Below, one piece after another: positions 6,018-6,877 of a stretch of 6,877 bases of DNA (positions are counted from its first letter, which is position 1; each line of letters begins with the position of its first letter). A model generated the notes under the pieces. That model was not told where the DNA came from. It saw only the letters and a list, made by a program, of their open reading frames with translations, and searched no databases. Source of the DNA: an uncultured Clostridia bacterium (GTDB taxonomy: Bacteria; Bacillota; Clostridia; Saccharofermentanales; Saccharofermentanaceae); the NCBI GenBank assembly GCA_946405115.1, contig CAMJGB010000102.1, positions 1-6,877 of the forward strand. The letters run 5' to 3'. The position numbers were made by a program, and so were the translations under genes.

Positions 6018-6877
6018 TTGATATATGCAGATAACGCCGCTACAACTAAGATGAGCGATGCGGCAATTAAGACTTTGGTAAGTCTCATAGGTGATACATA
6101 CGGCAATCCTTCAAGCCTTTATGAGTTCGGTCAGAAGGCTAAGGAAGTATTAGAGCAGGCAAGGGAAGAAGTTGCTGCTTCCATCGGTGCAGATCCCAAG
6201 GAAATCATATTTACTTCTGGCGGAAGCGAAGCAGACAATCAGGCAATTCTCTCTGCTGCCAAGACGGGTGCGCTTAAGGGAAAGAAGCACATAATCTCTA
6301 CGGCTTTCGAGCATCACGCCGTGCTTCATACTTTGGAGAAGCTTAAGAAGGAAGGATATGAGATCACGCTTCTTGATGTTCACGAGAACGGTCTTATTAC
6401 AGCTAAGCAGGTAGAGGATGCAATCCGTGAGGATACATGTCTTGTAACTGTTATGTACGCTAATAACGAGATAGGTACAATCCAGCCCATAAGTGAGATC
6501 GGTGCTGTGTGCCGTGCGCATAAGGTTCCTTTTCACACGGATGCAGTACAGGCAGTAGGACACATTAAGGTTAACGTCGAAGAGGACAATATCGACATGC
6601 TTTCAGCTTCCGGCCACAAGTTCCACGGCCCTAAGGGCGTAGGCTTCCTCTACGTGAAGAAGGGCATTCGTGCATTCAACCTCATCGAGGGCGGTGCGCA
6701 GGAGAGAGGAAGAAGAGCAGGTACTGAGAATGTTCCCGGCATCGCAGCCATGGCAACTGCATTGAAGGAGTCTGTAGCAACTCTTGATGATTACAAGGCC
6801 AAGCTTACTCCCGTAAGAGACAGGATTATTAAGGGCTTAAGTGAGATTCCGCACTCTGCATTAAACGGCGACTTCGA
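6018..6877 (+). CDS. iscS: Cysteine desulfurase IscS/NifS, 3' end outside window
   Basis: PLP enzyme that removes sulfur from cysteine as a persulfide for Fe-S cluster assembly, and in many bacteria for thiolated tRNA and molybdopterin. 286 codons are visible, with no stop before the window end; the family is usually about 380-400 aa. Seen: N-terminal YADNAATT (3-10), YGNPSSLYEFGQ (28-39), FTSGGSEADN (65-74), EHHAV (98-102) with the PLP-stacking His99, YANNEIGT (147-154), HTDAVQ (173-178) with Asp175, the PLP lysine Lys201 in SASGHKFHGPKG, and RRAGTEN (232-238). The active-site Cys loop lies beyond the window, so the group I or II loop type cannot be judged. The start is TTG, backed by AAGGAGA; any later ATG would cut off the conserved N-terminus. 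It is divergent from the Rrf2 regulator; an iscU/nifU-type scaffold gene downstream would be expected but is not visible. Confidence 0.95.
   Translation, partial: MIYADNAATTKMSDAAIKTLVSLIGDTYGNPSSLYEFGQKAKEVLEQAREEVAASIGADPKEIIFTSGGSEADNQAILSAAKTGALKGKKHIISTAFEHHAVLHTLEKLKKEGYEITLLDVHENGLITAKQVEDAIREDTCLVTVMYANNEIGTIQPISEIGAVCRAHKVPFHTDAVQAVGHIKVNVEEDNIDMLSASGHKFHGPKGVGFLYVKKGIRAFNLIEGGAQERGRRAGTENVPGIAAMATALKESVATLDDYKAKLTPVRDRIIKGLSEIPHSALNGDF

Noticed and set aside
6150..6563. 137-codon reverse-strand open frame opposite iscS.
   Set aside because: It lies wholly within the well-conserved cysteine desulfurase frame on the other strand, and its product looks like random antisense translation.

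Overview
The window reads as chromosomal DNA from a low-to-mid GC member of the Bacillota, most likely a Clostridia-type anaerobe. The evidence is two lipoprotein signal peptides, strong AAGGAGG/AGGAGG ribosome binding sites, tightly packed genes with GTG and TTG starts, a MOSC-MogA fusion and an IscR-type Rrf2 regulator beside iscS. No phage, insertion sequence, CRISPR or tRNA/rRNA signal was seen. Codon use looks uniform, with a strong taste for CTT (Leu) and AAG (Lys).

Region 1 (32-4408, + strand) is a compact molybdenum operon: modA, modB, modC, moaA and a MOSC-MogA fusion gene. modA/modB overlap by 1 base, modB/modC by 4 bases, and the next two junctions have one spacer base each. The operon would import molybdate (ModABC), begin pterin synthesis from GTP (MoaA), and adenylate molybdopterin with a MOSC domain attached (MOSC-MogA). 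moaC, moaD, moaE and moeA are not in the window, so the pathway must be completed elsewhere.

Region 2 (4464-5399, + strand) encodes an unrecognised secreted lipoprotein. It has an acidic Thr/Glu linker, a single GLUG-like beta-helix motif and a C-terminal loop that fits the EF-hand calcium pattern. It is followed by a perfect 13-bp hairpin that probably terminates transcription from both sides.

Region 3 (5485-6877) is a divergent pair: an IscR-like Rrf2 repressor (- strand) and the first 286 codons of a TTG-started cysteine desulfurase (iscS/nifS, + strand, cut by the window end). The 137-base gap between them holds two divergent sigma-A-like promoters, each overlapped by an inverted repeat of the TACC...GGTA type. 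This looks like a self-regulated Fe-S cluster assembly switch.

The regions may be linked in function. MoaA needs two [4Fe-4S] clusters, and cysteine desulfurases supply sulfur for both Fe-S clusters and molybdopterin. No wholly new system is evident. The least explained elements are the lipoprotein, the reuse of MoaA's C-terminal Gly-Gly codons as the next gene's Shine-Dalgarno, and the operator architecture of the rrf2/iscS gap.
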